From contig CAZAQB010000074.1 of assembly GCA_964487155.1 (NCBI GenBank), forward strand, positions 1 to 15,460: 15,460 bases of DNA, read 5' to 3'. This stretch comes from CAZAQB01 sp964487155 (GTDB taxonomy: Bacteria; Pseudomonadota; Gammaproteobacteria; Nitrococcales; Nitrococcaceae). Shown in pieces: positions 6,132 through 13,881 of the stretch (positions are counted from its first letter, which is position 1; every line of letters starts with the position of its first letter). Both the position numbers and the translations under genes were made by a program. Under the pieces are notes generated by a model that worked only from the letters and a program-made list of their open reading frames with translations, was not told the origin of the DNA and searched no databases.

Positions 6132-8302
6132 AGCGCTTTACCGGCGGCGCCGCCGCCGAGCAGATCGTGCCGGTGAGGGAGGTGGACTCCCTCTGCCCCT
6201 ACTGCGGCGTGGGCTGCGCGGTGACTTTCGTCGCCGATCCGGACGGCCGGGTGCTCCACGTGCGGGGGCGCGACGGCTCCGCCAACTCGGGGCGGCTGTG
6301 CGTGAAGGGCCGCTACGGGGTGGACTACGCCGCCCATCCCCAGCGCCTGACCCGGCCCCTGGTGCGCCGCGACGAGGCCTACCCCCGGGGCCCGCTGTCC
6401 ACCCACTCCCGGCCCAACGCCAGCGGGCCGCGCCGCCCCGGCGGACTGGTGGACTACGAGCAGGTGCTGCCCCACTTCCGGGAGGCGAGCTGGGACGAGG
6501 CCCTGGAGCGGGTGGCCCAGGGGCTCGCCGGCGTGCGCGAGCGCTACGGCCCCGATGCGCTGGCGGGCTTCGGTTCGGCCAAGGGCTCCAACGAGGAGGC
6601 CTACCTGTTCCAGAAGCTGGTGCGCGCCGTGCTCGGCACCAACAACGTCGACCACTGCACCCGGTTGTGCCACGCCTCGTCGGTCTATGCCCTGATGGAG
6701 GGCATCGGCTCCGGCGCGGTCACCAACGTGGTTCGCGACGTGGCCAACGCCGAGGTGGCGGTGCTGGCGGGCTGCAATCCCACCGCCAATCATCCGGTGG
6801 CGGCCAGCTTCATCAAGGAGGCTGCCGCCGCCGGCACCAAGCTGCTGGTGGTCAACGTGCGCCGCCCGGGCCTGGCCGACTACGCCCACCAGTACGTGTC
6901 GATCCGGCCCGGCAGCGACGTGGCCTTCTACAATGCCGTGCTCCACGTGCTGATCGAGGAGGGGCTCTTCGACCGGGAATTCGTGGATCGGCGCACCGAG
7001 GGCTTCGACGAGCTGTGCGAGACCGTGCTCCGATACACCCCCGAGATGGCGTCCCGCTACTGCGGCGTGCCCCCGGAGCAGATCACCGCCTTCGCCCGCA
7101 CCCTGGGGAATGCCGCCTCGGCCATGTTCTTCTGGGGTATGGGCATCAGCCAGCACGTGTTCGGCACCGACAATGCCCGCTGCCTGATTGCCCTGGCCCT
7201 GGCGACCGGCAACGTGGGCCGGCCCGGCACCGGCCTGCACCCGCTGCGCGGCCAGAACAACGTGCAGGGCGCCTCGGATGCGGGACTTATCCCCATGTAC
7301 TACCCGGGCTACCAGTCGGTCGCCGACCCGGATGTGCGGGAGAACTTCGAGAAGCTCTGGGGCGTGCAGCTCTCCGAGCGCCCCGGACTGACCACCGCGG
7401 AGATCACCGCGGCGGCCCTGGAGGGCCGCATCCGGGGCCTCTACTGCATGGGGGAGAACCCGTTCCTGTCCGACCCGGACGTGAACCACGTGCGCGAGGC
7501 CCTGGCGAGCCTGGACTTCCTGGCGGTGCAGGACATCTTCCTCACCGAGACGGCCGAGTTCGCCGACGTGGTGCTGCCGGCCAGTTCCTTCCTGGAGAAG
7601 ATCGGCAGCTTCACCAACACCGACCGCCGCGTGCAGCTCAGCCGGCCGGTGGCGCCGCCGCCGGGGGAGGCCCGCCAGGACTGGGAGATCCTCTGCCAGG
7701 TCGCGGAGCGCCTGGGCCATCCCATGCCCTACGCAAGCGTCGCCGAGGTGTTCGACGAACTGGTGGAGGCGGCACCGCTGTACGCCAACCTGAGCCACTC
7801 CAACCTGGGGGGCCGGGGGCGCTGGTACCCCTGCCCCAGTCCGGACTCGGAGGGCGAGCCGCTGCTGTTCGGCGACGAGTTTCCCATCGGGCGGGGCCGC
7901 TTCGTGGCCGCCGAGATCGGCCAGGCTCCGGACCTGCCGGATGCCGAGTACCCGCTGGTGCTGAACACCGGACGCCAGCTCCAGCACTGGCACACCGGCA
8001 CCATGACCCGGCGCTCCCGCGCCCTGGACGCCATCGCCCCCGAGGCCATGGTGGAGATCCACCCGGAGGACGCGGCGCGGCTTGGCATCGCCGAGCGCGA
8101 GCTGGTGCGGGTCAGCTCCCGCCGGGGCAGCATCCGGCTGCGGGCACGGCTCACCGAGGACGTACAGGCGGGTTCCGTGTTCATCCCCATGCACTACCGG
8201 GAAGCCGCCGCCAACGAGCTTACCGACCCGAGCCTGGACCCGTTCGGCAAGATCCCGGAGTTCAAGTTCTGCGCCGTGCGGGTGGAGGCGGAGAGGGATT
8301 GA
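6128..8302 (+). CDS. fdsA: Formate dehydrogenase catalytic (alpha) subunit, molybdopterin type
   Basis: 724 residues, oxidising formate to CO2 at a bis-molybdopterin-guanine-dinucleotide Mo or W centre in the cytoplasm (no Tat signal seen). The N-terminal [4Fe-4S] domain has C23-x2-C26-x3-C30 and C58 (GRLCVKGR). The active-site block NVDHCTRLCHASSV places C181-H182 where E. coli FdhF has selenocysteine140-His141, so this is a cysteine enzyme. Family blocks follow: VLAGCNPTANHPV, FWGMGISQHVFGTDNARC, LHPLRGQNNVQGASDAG, YCMGENPFLSDP, ADVVLPASSFLEK and, in the C-terminal MGD-binding domain, NTGRQLQHWHTGTMTR. AAGGAG (6115-6120) precedes the ATG by 7 bases. With the 228-residue ferredoxin subunit the total (952) is close to a fused FdsA (about 950-990). 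No fdhD, fdsD or moco genes are in the window. The stop codon lies inside an inverted repeat. Confidence 0.93.
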   Translation: MKRFTGGAAAEQIVPVREVDSLCPYCGVGCAVTFVADPDGRVLHVRGRDGSANSGRLCVKGRYGVDYAAHPQRLTRPLVRRDEAYPRGPLSTHSRPNASGPRRPGGLVDYEQVLPHFREASWDEALERVAQGLAGVRERYGPDALAGFGSAKGSNEEAYLFQKLVRAVLGTNNVDHCTRLCHASSVYALMEGIGSGAVTNVVRDVANAEVAVLAGCNPTANHPVAASFIKEAAAAGTKLLVVNVRRPGLADYAHQYVSIRPGSDVAFYNAVLHVLIEEGLFDREFVDRRTEGFDELCETVLRYTPEMASRYCGVPPEQITAFARTLGNAASAMFFWGMGISQHVFGTDNARCLIALALATGNVGRPGTGLHPLRGQNNVQGASDAGLIPMYYPGYQSVADPDVRENFEKLWGVQLSERPGLTTAEITAAALEGRIRGLYCMGENPFLSDPDVNHVREALASLDFLAVQDIFLTETAEFADVVLPASSFLEKIGSFTNTDRRVQLSRPVAPPPGEARQDWEILCQVAERLGHPMPYASVAEVFDELVEAAPLYANLSHSNLGGRGRWYPCPSPDSEGEPLLFGDEFPIGRGRFVAAEIGQAPDLPDAEYPLVLNTGRQLQHWHTGTMTRRSRALDAIAPEAMVEIHPEDAARLGIAERELVRVSSRRGSIRLRARLTEDVQAGSVFIPMHYREAAANELTDPSLDPFGKIPEFKFCAVRVEAERD

Positions 8303-8615
8303 GCCGCGAAATGCACGCGACAGGGACGCCAGATAAGGGAGACAATTAGCCGCAGATGGACGCGGATGGACGCGGATTGTCGTGTTTTCTCGGCTCCGTC
8401 TGACCGCTTGACAGTCAGACCCGCAGGGGTGCTGGCCCTAGGTTCGGTCTTGCCTGAGCGTCTCCCCTGCCATCGACAAATGCTGCTGCCTGCCACCGCG
8501 CCGCCTCTCCTTGCCCATGGCCCCCTGTTCCCTATCGATCTGCGTCCATCCGCGTCCATCTGCGGCTAATACTCTCTCCCATTTGGCGTCCATTTCGCGT
8601 GCATTTCGCGGCTAA
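8300..8615. repeat. Large imperfect inverted-repeat element (78-base arms)
   Basis: The left arm 8300-8377 and the reverse complement of the right arm 8538-8615 align without gaps, with about 68 of 78 positions identical by hand count. Outer ends are TKAGCCGCGAAATGCACGCG; inner ends contain two tandem GATGGACGCG-type units. The 160-base centre has no credible gene but holds a 7-base inverted repeat GTCTGAC/GTCAGAC (8398-8404, 8414-8420). No target-site duplication or transposase is visible. The left end contributes the TGA stop of the formate dehydrogenase gene, and the right end touches the yceI terminator. It is either a mobile MITE-like element or a palindromic intergenic repeat. Confidence 0.75.
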
Positions 8616-8643
8616 AAAAAAGAACCCGGCCGAAGCCGGGTTC
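8614..8643 (-). terminator. Intrinsic terminator of the yceJ-yceI operon
   Basis: On the minus strand a 9-base-pair stem GAACCCGGC/GCCGGGTTC with loop TTCG is followed by eight T. It lies 27 bases beyond the yceI stop codon. It has no T-run in the other direction, so it is not an obvious intrinsic terminator for the converging formate dehydrogenase operon. Confidence 0.93.
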
Positions 8644-8669
8644 CGCGACGCGTCTGCAACGGCAGGCCG

Positions 8670-9254
8670 TTACTGGCGCAGGGCTTCCATCGCGATCTTG
8701 ATGTCCGCGGTCTTGGGCACCGGGATGCCGTTGTCCTCGAACCAGGTCAGGTCGAAGTCCTGGATGGGCACCGTGGCGGTGGCCGAGAAGGCCCGCCGGA
8801 AGTTGTCCCAGGGATCCACGCTTGCGGCCATCTCCTCGACCTCGAACTCCACCGGATGGGTCTCGCCCTTGATGGTCAGGTTGCCCTTGAGCACGGCCGT
8901 GTCCGGGCCGGTGGGCTCGTAGCTGGTGCTGACGAACCTGGCCGTGGGGTACTCGGCGGTCTCGAACAGGCCGTCGCGCTCCCGCAGGTGCTTGTCGCGC
9001 TCCGAGTGGAAGGTGTCCAGCGAGGCGGTTTCCACCGTGAACTCCGCCTTGCTGTTGGAGCGGTTCTCTGGATCGTAGGTGAGGCTGCCGGAGAAGTCGT
9101 GGAACACGCCGGGCATCCAGGCATAGCCGATATGGCTCACCTTGAAGGTGATGAAGGTGTGGCCGTCGTCGATCTTGTACTGCTCCGGGGCGGCATGGGC
9201 GGTGCCGAGGCCCAGCGTAAGGGCGGCGGCGGTTGCGGCGAAAGTCCTGATCAT
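8670..9254 (-). CDS. yceI: YceI family periplasmic lipocalin-like protein
   Basis: 194 residues with a clear Sec signal peptide: IRTFAATAAALTLGLGTAHA, cleavage after residue 21. The mature part starts PEQYKIDDGHTFITFKVSH and continues through the YceI beta-barrel: FHDFSGSLTYDP, AEFTVETASLDT, RDKHLRERDGLF, YPTARFVSTS, GNLTIKGETHPVEFEV. Family members bind polyisoprenoid or quinone-like lipids; the ligand and role here are unknown. AGGAG sits 6-7 bases before the ATG. It follows a cytochrome b561 gene by 31 bases in the same direction, the same pair as yceJ-yceI of E. coli, so the two are probably one operon ending at the terminator at 8614-8643. Confidence 0.95.
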   Translation of the reverse strand: MIRTFAATAAALTLGLGTAHAAPEQYKIDDGHTFITFKVSHIGYAWMPGVFHDFSGSLTYDPENRSNSKAEFTVETASLDTFHSERDKHLRERDGLFETAEYPTARFVSTSYEPTGPDTAVLKGNLTIKGETHPVEFEVEEMAASVDPWDNFRRAFSATATVPIQDFDLTWFEDNGIPVPKTADIKIAMEALRQ

Positions 9255-9285
9255 GGAGGTCTCCTCGTTTCAGGGGGGTAAGAGC

Positions 9286-9834
9286 TCAGGGACCGGGCCG
9301 CAGCATCTTCACCAGGGTGCGGTCCCGCTCCAGAAAGTGATGCTTAAGGGCGGCCAGGGTATGCAGCGACGCAAGGCCCAGCAGCGCCCAGGCACCGTAG
9401 TAGTGCACCTGGCCGGCCAGATCCTCCTGGCGTTCCACGCCCAGAGTGATGGCTGGCGCGTCGAACCAGCCGAACACGCTGATGGGGTCGCCGGCGGCGG
9501 TGGGAATCAGGTAGCCGGAGGCCATCACCGCGGCCATCAGCAGGTACATCAACCAGTGGGCGCTGAGGGCGGCGTTTCGCTCCCACGCGGCCATGCCGGG
9601 CTCGAAGGCGGGCTGGGTGCCGGTGAGCCGCCACACCAGCCGCACCGCCAGGACGCCGATCAGCAGTACGCCCAGCGATTTGTGGATGTCCGGCGCCGTG
9701 TTGTACCAGGGGCTGTAGTAGGACAGATCCACCATCCACCAGCCCAGGCCGAACAGTCCCAGCACGCTCACCGCCATGATCCAGTGCAGCAGGATGCTGA
9801 TCAGTCCGTAACCGGCACGGCTGTTGCGCCACAT
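9286..9834 (-). CDS. yceJ: Cytochrome b561 family protein (YceJ-like)
   Basis: A 182-residue inner-membrane di-haem b protein with about four hydrophobic helices: ISILLHWIMAVSVLGLFGL; HKSLGVLLIGVLAVRLVW; HWLMYLLMAAVMASGYLI; and the WALLGLASLHTLAALKHH region. Candidate haem ligands are H17, H51, H144 and H158. Such proteins move electrons between quinol and periplasmic partners. Start ATG 9834 was chosen because MWRNSRAGYG directly precedes the first helix and AGGA lies about 8 bases upstream. The reading frame stays open to 9951, but that extension (arginine- and proline-rich) does not look like family sequence. It is followed by yceI after 31 bases. Confidence 0.92.
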   Translation of the reverse strand: MWRNSRAGYGLISILLHWIMAVSVLGLFGLGWWMVDLSYYSPWYNTAPDIHKSLGVLLIGVLAVRLVWRLTGTQPAFEPGMAAWERNAALSAHWLMYLLMAAVMASGYLIPTAAGDPISVFGWFDAPAITLGVERQEDLAGQVHYYGAWALLGLASLHTLAALKHHFLERDRTLVKMLRPGP

Positions 9835-9958
9835 GAGAGCTTCCTGGCGAGGCGCCCGGGGTCGGGCTATCTGGAATACGTATAAATACCTGCCAGGGCG
9901 AAGGGTAACAAGGGGGTTGGCCGGATCATATTGTTTCTCCGGCCGACACAATGCCGGC
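9835..9958 (-). promoter_or_regulatory. Probable promoter region of yceJ-yceI
   Basis: This is one of the few AT-rich spots in the window. On the minus strand TTGTTA (9906-9911) is a possible -35, and the TATTTATAC stretch around 9880-9888 contains the possible -10 at 17-20 bases spacing. A short inverted repeat GGCCGG/CCGGCC (9919-9924, 9939-9944) surrounds the upstream side. Neither hexamer is a close consensus match, so the assignment is tentative. Confidence 0.35.
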
Positions 9959-9989
9959 GTCCGGCGGAGCCGCGCCGGCTCCGCCGGAC
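9959..9989 (-). terminator. Strong hairpin after pntB, possible terminator
   Basis: GTCCGGCGGAGCC (9959-9971) pairs with GGCTCCGCCGGAC (9977-9989), a perfect 13-base-pair stem with a 5-base loop, starting 9 bases beyond the pntB stop. There is no T-run on the minus-strand side (only CGGCATTGTG), so it may stop transcription weakly or protect the 3' end of the mRNA. Confidence 0.5.
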
Positions 9990-9997
9990 GGCCGCGG

Positions 9998-11407
9998 TCA
10001 GAGTGCCTTGACCGCCTGCACCATGGCTGCGGCCACCTTCTGGCCGTCGCCGAACACCAGCTGGCAGTTGTCCTCGTAGAACAGGTGGTTCTCCACGCCG
10101 GAGAAGCCGGTGCCCTTGCCGCGCTTGATCACCAGCACGTTCTCCGCCGAGGACACGTCCAGGATGGGCATGCCGTAGATCGGGCTGGACTCGTCGTTCT
10201 TGGCTGCCGGATTGACCACGTCGTTGGCGCCGATGACCACCGCCACGTCGGTGCTGGGGAACTGCTCGTTGATCTCCTCCATGTCGACGATCAGGTCGTA
10301 GGGTACCCCCGCCTCGGCCAGCAGCACGTTCATATGGCCGGGCATGCGGCCCGCCACCGGGTGGATGGCGAACTTCACCTCGACGTCCCGATCCTGGAGC
10401 AGTTCCACCAGCTCCCAGATCTTGTGCTGGGCCTGGGCCACGGCCATGCCGTAACCGGGGACGATGACCACCTTGTCGGCGAACGCCAGCATGATGCCCG
10501 CATCCTCGGCGGAGATGTCCTTCATCTCCCCCTCCGGACCTTCGCCGGCGGCCTGGGGCTTGGTGCCGAAGCCACTGAACAGTACGTTCGAGATGGGCCG
10601 GTTCATGGCTTTGGACATGAGCAGGGTCAGGAGGGTGCCGGCGGCGCCCACCACGGTGCCGGCGATGATCATGGCCGGGTTCGACAGCACGTAGCCCTCG
10701 AAACCCACCGCCAGACCGGTCAGGGCGTTGAACAGGGAGATCACCACCGGCATGTCGGCGCCGCCGATGGGGATGGCCAGGAACGCGCCGTAGACCAGGG
10801 CCAGGGCGAAGAAAAGCACTACCGGTCCGAGGCTGTCGGCGCCGTAGATGCTGCCCCCGACGATCACCGTGACCGCGAACAAGGCGACGTTCACGAACTG
10901 CTGGGCCGGCACTACGCTGTTGCGCTTCAGGCGGCCGTCAAGCTTGGCCCAAGCCACTAGCGAACCGGAGAAAGCCACGGTTCCGATCAGCGCCCCCAGG
11001 ATGGCCAGCACCGTGACGTCGCCCTTCAGGGCCTGGGCGACGCTGCCGGCGTTGCCCGCCGCCACCTCGTCCACTGCCCGGAACATCTCCACCGCGGCGA
11101 TAGCCGCGGCCGAACCGCCGCCCATGCCGTTGTAAAGGGCCACCATCTGGGGCATGTCGGTCATCGCCACGCGGCGCGCGGACCACCAGGCGAAGAGGCC
11201 GGCAATGCCGATGCCGAGCACCATCAGCACGTAGTTGGAGGTGCCGTGGAGGTCGGGCTTGAAGAACGTGACCACGGTGGCCAGCACCATGCCGGCGCCT
11301 GCCCAGACGATGCCGCGGCGGGCGGTCTTGGGCGAGCTCATGGCCTTCAGGCCGAGGATGAACAGCACCGCGGCCAGCAGGTACGCGATCTGGACCAAGG
11401 TGTTCAT
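9998..11407 (-). CDS. pntB: NAD(P) transhydrogenase, beta subunit
   Basis: 469 residues (E. coli PntB is about 462). The N-terminal part holds many membrane helices (domain II), for example IAYLLAAVLFILGLKAM, YVLMVLGIGIAGLFAWW, LTGLAVGFEGYVLSNPAMII. The C-terminal domain III binds NADP(H): PGYGMAVAQAQ (317-327), HPVAGRMPGHMNVLLAEAGV, GANDVVNPAA (393-402), and IKRGKGTGFSGVEN. The enzyme couples inward proton flow to hydride transfer from NADH to NADP+. The start overlaps the pntAb stop (ATGA), with a G-rich Shine-Dalgarno sequence inside the pntAb end. It is the last gene of a three-gene operon. Confidence 0.97.
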   Translation of the reverse strand: MNTLVQIAYLLAAVLFILGLKAMSSPKTARRGIVWAGAGMVLATVVTFFKPDLHGTSNYVLMVLGIGIAGLFAWWSARRVAMTDMPQMVALYNGMGGGSAAAIAAVEMFRAVDEVAAGNAGSVAQALKGDVTVLAILGALIGTVAFSGSLVAWAKLDGRLKRNSVVPAQQFVNVALFAVTVIVGGSIYGADSLGPVVLFFALALVYGAFLAIPIGGADMPVVISLFNALTGLAVGFEGYVLSNPAMIIAGTVVGAAGTLLTLLMSKAMNRPISNVLFSGFGTKPQAAGEGPEGEMKDISAEDAGIMLAFADKVVIVPGYGMAVAQAQHKIWELVELLQDRDVEVKFAIHPVAGRMPGHMNVLLAEAGVPYDLIVDMEEINEQFPSTDVAVVIGANDVVNPAAKNDESSPIYGMPILDVSSAENVLVIKRGKGTGFSGVENHLFYEDNCQLVFGDGQKVAAAMVQAVKAL

Positions 11408-11712
11408 TCGTCACCCCCCTTCTTCTTCTGATCCTTGCTCTTGAACATCTCCAGCATGCGCTCGGTGACCACGTAGCCACCCACGGCGTTGCCGGCACCC
11501 AGCAGCACGGCGATGAAACCGATCACCTGCTCGGTGGGCGTCTGCGCGTGGCCCAGGGCGACCATGGCGCCCACCAGCACGATGCCGTGGACGAAGTTGG
11601 AGCCCGACATCAGCGGGGTGTGGAGGATGACCGGTACCCGGCTGATCACCTCGTAGCCGGTGAATGCGGCCAGCAGGAAGATATAGAGTGCGACGAATCC
11701 TTCGATGACCAT
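11404..11712 (-). CDS. pntAb: NAD(P) transhydrogenase, alpha subunit membrane part
   Basis: 102 residues with three hydrophobic helices: FVALYIFLLAAFTGYEVI; FVHGIVLVGAMVALG; and VIGFIAVLLGAGNAVGGYVV. The conserved loop VISRVPVILHTPLMSGSN is typical of transhydrogenase alpha domain II, and the tail is short and lysine-rich. In E. coli this segment is fused to the NAD-binding domain. Here it is a separate gene, as in Rhodospirillum rubrum. It overlaps pntAa by one base (TAATG) and pntB by four (ATGA), so translation of the three is coupled. Confidence 0.96.
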   Translation of the reverse strand: MVIEGFVALYIFLLAAFTGYEVISRVPVILHTPLMSGSNFVHGIVLVGAMVALGHAQTPTEQVIGFIAVLLGAGNAVGGYVVTERMLEMFKSKDQKKKGGDE

Positions 11713-12842
11713 TACTTGCCCCCTTCCAGTCGCTCGCGGGTGGGCTGGTGGCGGACCTCGCCGTCGTGGGTGAGGCAGCTGTCCGCGATGACCTGGTCGT
11801 CCCAGTTCAGGGACAACTCGCCCTCCTTGATGAGCAGAGCCAGCAGGTTGTAGAGATTACGGGCGTACATCTCGCTGGCGTGGGCGGGCACGGTGCTGGC
11901 GATGTTGCGCGGCCCGTAGATCATTACCCCATTGTGGTCGACCTCCTTGCCGGGCCTGGTCAGCTCACAGTTGCCCCCGCCCTCAGCCGCCATGTCGATG
12001 ATGGCGGCGCCGCGCTTCATGCGCTCCACGGTTGCCTTGTCAATGATTTTTGGGGCCGGCCTGCCTGGCAGCGCAGCCGTGGTGACCACCGCATCCGCCA
12101 GGGCGATCTGCTTTGCCAGGGCCTCCTGCTGCTGGGCCCGTTCCTCGGCGGTGAGCTCGCGGGCGTAGCCGCCCTCGCCCTCGGCCTTGACCCCGGTGTC
12201 CACGAACTTGGCCCCCAGGGACTCCACCTGCTCCTTGGTGGCGGAGCGCACGTCGTAGGCCTGCACCACTGCCCCCAGGCGCTTGCAGGTCGCGATCGCC
12301 TGCAGCCCGGCCACCCCGGCGCCGATCACCAGCACCTTGGCCGGCTTCACGGTGCCCGCGGCGGTGGTGAGCATGGGGAACAACCGGGTGCAGTGGGTGG
12401 CGGCCCACAGGCCGCACTTGTAGCCGGCGATGTTGGCCTGGGAGGACAGCGCGTCGATGGACTGGGCCCGGGTGATGCGCGGCACCAGTTCCATGGCGAA
12501 GCTGGTGACCTTGCGGGCCAGCAGCTTTTTGATGCGGCTGTCTCCCTCGTGGGGACTGAGGAAGCCGGCGACGATGGCGCCCTCCTGCATCTTCCCCGCC
12601 TCGTCTACGGTGGGTGGCTGGACCTTGAGCACGATGTCCGCGCCGCCGAGGACCTCGTCGGCGGAGTCCACCAGGGTGGTCCCCTCGTAGTCGTCGTCCT
12701 CGAAACCGGCATCCTGCCCGGCGCCCCTCTGCACCAGCACCTTGACGCCCAGTTTGTCGTACTGGCGCAGCACGCTGGGCACGAGAGCCACCCGGCGTTC
12801 GCCCAGCGTGTTCTCTTTCAGCACCCCAATGGAAATGGGCAT
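11712..12842 (-). CDS. pntAa: NAD(P) transhydrogenase, alpha subunit NAD-binding part
   Basis: 376 residues, cytoplasmic domain I that binds NAD(H). Family signatures are GVLKENTLGERRVALVP (6-22), ITRAQSIDALSSQANIAGYK (123-142), GAGVAGLQA (174-182) and RSATKEQVESLGAKFV (199-214), followed by the mobile-loop region GRPAPKIIDKATVERMK. It is related to alanine dehydrogenase but has the transhydrogenase-specific loops and partners. Start ATG 12842 was chosen because GGGAGGAG (12847-12854) stands just upstream. The open frame reaches 12875, but those 11 residues are not family-like. It heads the pntAa-pntAb-pntB operon. Confidence 0.96.
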   Translation of the reverse strand: MPISIGVLKENTLGERRVALVPSVLRQYDKLGVKVLVQRGAGQDAGFEDDDYEGTTLVDSADEVLGGADIVLKVQPPTVDEAGKMQEGAIVAGFLSPHEGDSRIKKLLARKVTSFAMELVPRITRAQSIDALSSQANIAGYKCGLWAATHCTRLFPMLTTAAGTVKPAKVLVIGAGVAGLQAIATCKRLGAVVQAYDVRSATKEQVESLGAKFVDTGVKAEGEGGYARELTAEERAQQQEALAKQIALADAVVTTAALPGRPAPKIIDKATVERMKRGAAIIDMAAEGGGNCELTRPGKEVDHNGVMIYGPRNIASTVPAHASEMYARNLYNLLALLIKEGELSLNWDDQVIADSCLTHDGEVRHQPTRERLEGGK

Positions 12843-13203
12843 TACGCTCCTCCCGATCATTCTGGGATCCACCAACGTCTTCGGGGCAAGTCACACCCCT
12901 GAAGCGCCAACAGCCCCTGGTCAACGCAACCGGCGCCGTTGCTCCCGGCCGGGGGCCTCCCCGCGACCCCTGGGCGGCGGCCCCGGGCAGAAGTATCGCC
13001 AAAGATTGCCCGGCTCGCCCGGAAAGAACCGCGCAGTATAGTGTCTGAATCGGTTTCAGTAACCCACGAGCCCCGACCCTGGACGGCGACCCGGCGGCAT
13101 CGCAACGTCCTGGCAACAGTTGCGTTGCATGGTTGGGCTATGGAATAAAAAGCCGGTAACCGCCGCAGTCGTGCCGGCGGCGGCGATTCACGGAGCGCCA
13201 CTC
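12843..13203. promoter_or_regulatory. Divergent intergenic region between pntAa and the HNH gene
   Basis: 361 bases without a gene, serving two divergent starts. The pntAa ribosome-binding site GGGAGGAG is at 12847-12854. A possible leftward promoter has -10 TATACT (13035-13040) and a weak -35 TTACTG (13057-13062). On the other strand TATAGT (13037-13042) could be a rightward -10, so the promoters may overlap. A CTGAA-N5-TTCAG inverted repeat at 13045-13059 lies between the leftward -35 and -10 and could be an operator. Confidence 0.4.
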
Positions 13204-13824
13204 GTGATCATGCTGGAACACCATATCCTGCGCACCGACATCTCCGGCATGCCGCTGGAGTGGATCACTTACCAGGATGCGGTGCGCCTCTACACCCTGG
13301 ACGAGGTGGCCTACACCTGCGGCACGGCGGTGTGCCGTATCCACGGCGGCCACAACGCCCGCACCGGCCGGCGCAGCGTCATTGACGTGCATTCCATCAT
13401 CGCCACCGAGGGGACCCTGCAGGCCTCCATGAAGGGCCGCCGGGGCTATGTGCCCCCACTTAACAATGCCACCCTGTTCCGCCGGGACGACTACCTGTGC
13501 ATGTACTGCGGCCAGCGCTGCCGGGTCTCTGAGCTGTCCCGGGACCACGTGCGGCCCATGAGCCGGGGCGGCGAGGACACCTGGGTGAACGTGGTGGCGG
13601 CTTGCAAGGGCTGCAACAACCAGAAGGGCAACCTCACGCCGGAGCAGGCCGGGTTGCAGCTGCTGGCGGTGCCTTTCGTGCCCACCCACGCCGAGTACGT
13701 CTACCTGCAGGGCCGGCGCATCCTGGCTGACCAGATGGAGTTCCTGCGCGCCCACTTCCCGCGCCGCAGCCGCCTGCATCGCCAGCTGAGCGCCGGCGGA
13801 CCCGGCCAGTTGCGGCTCATGTAG
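13204..13824 (+). CDS. HNH endonuclease-like protein
   Basis: 206 residues from GTG 13204, chosen because GGAG (13192-13195) lies 8 bases upstream; ATG 13210 is the alternative. The HNH (beta-beta-alpha metal) domain is at about residues 90-143. It has C99-x2-C102 and C134-x2-C137 as a zinc pair, D114-H115 in SRDHVRPMSRGG, N129 in TWVNVVAAC and N138 in CKGCNNQKGN, so the catalytic set appears complete. The N-terminal 90 residues (PLEWITYQDAVRLYTLDEV) and the C-terminal tail (LQLLAVPFVPTHAEYVYLQG) match, from memory, a widespread proteobacterial HNH protein of unknown role. No methyltransferase, toxin partner or phage gene is nearby. Confidence 0.85.
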   Translation: MIMLEHHILRTDISGMPLEWITYQDAVRLYTLDEVAYTCGTAVCRIHGGHNARTGRRSVIDVHSIIATEGTLQASMKGRRGYVPPLNNATLFRRDDYLCMYCGQRCRVSELSRDHVRPMSRGGEDTWVNVVAACKGCNNQKGNLTPEQAGLQLLAVPFVPTHAEYVYLQGRRILADQMEFLRAHFPRRSRLHRQLSAGGPGQLRLM

Positions 13825-13881
13825 CCGCGGGCCGGGCCGGGGTTACACTTCCGGCGTAAGAGGAGCCGCCGCGGGGGGCGC

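Noticed and set aside
6668..6673. Possible selenocysteine at the formate dehydrogenase active site
   Set aside because: The codon aligned with the E. coli FdhF selenocysteine is TGC (cysteine), not TGA.
5969..8194. A 741-codon minus-strand open frame across the formate dehydrogenase catalytic gene
   Set aside because: The plus-strand frame carries clear molybdopterin-oxidoreductase motifs; the antisense frame has none.
8366..8569. Small open frame inside the 8300-8615 element
   Set aside because: It begins and ends within the inverted-repeat arms, has no good ribosome-binding site and shows no recognisable protein sequence.
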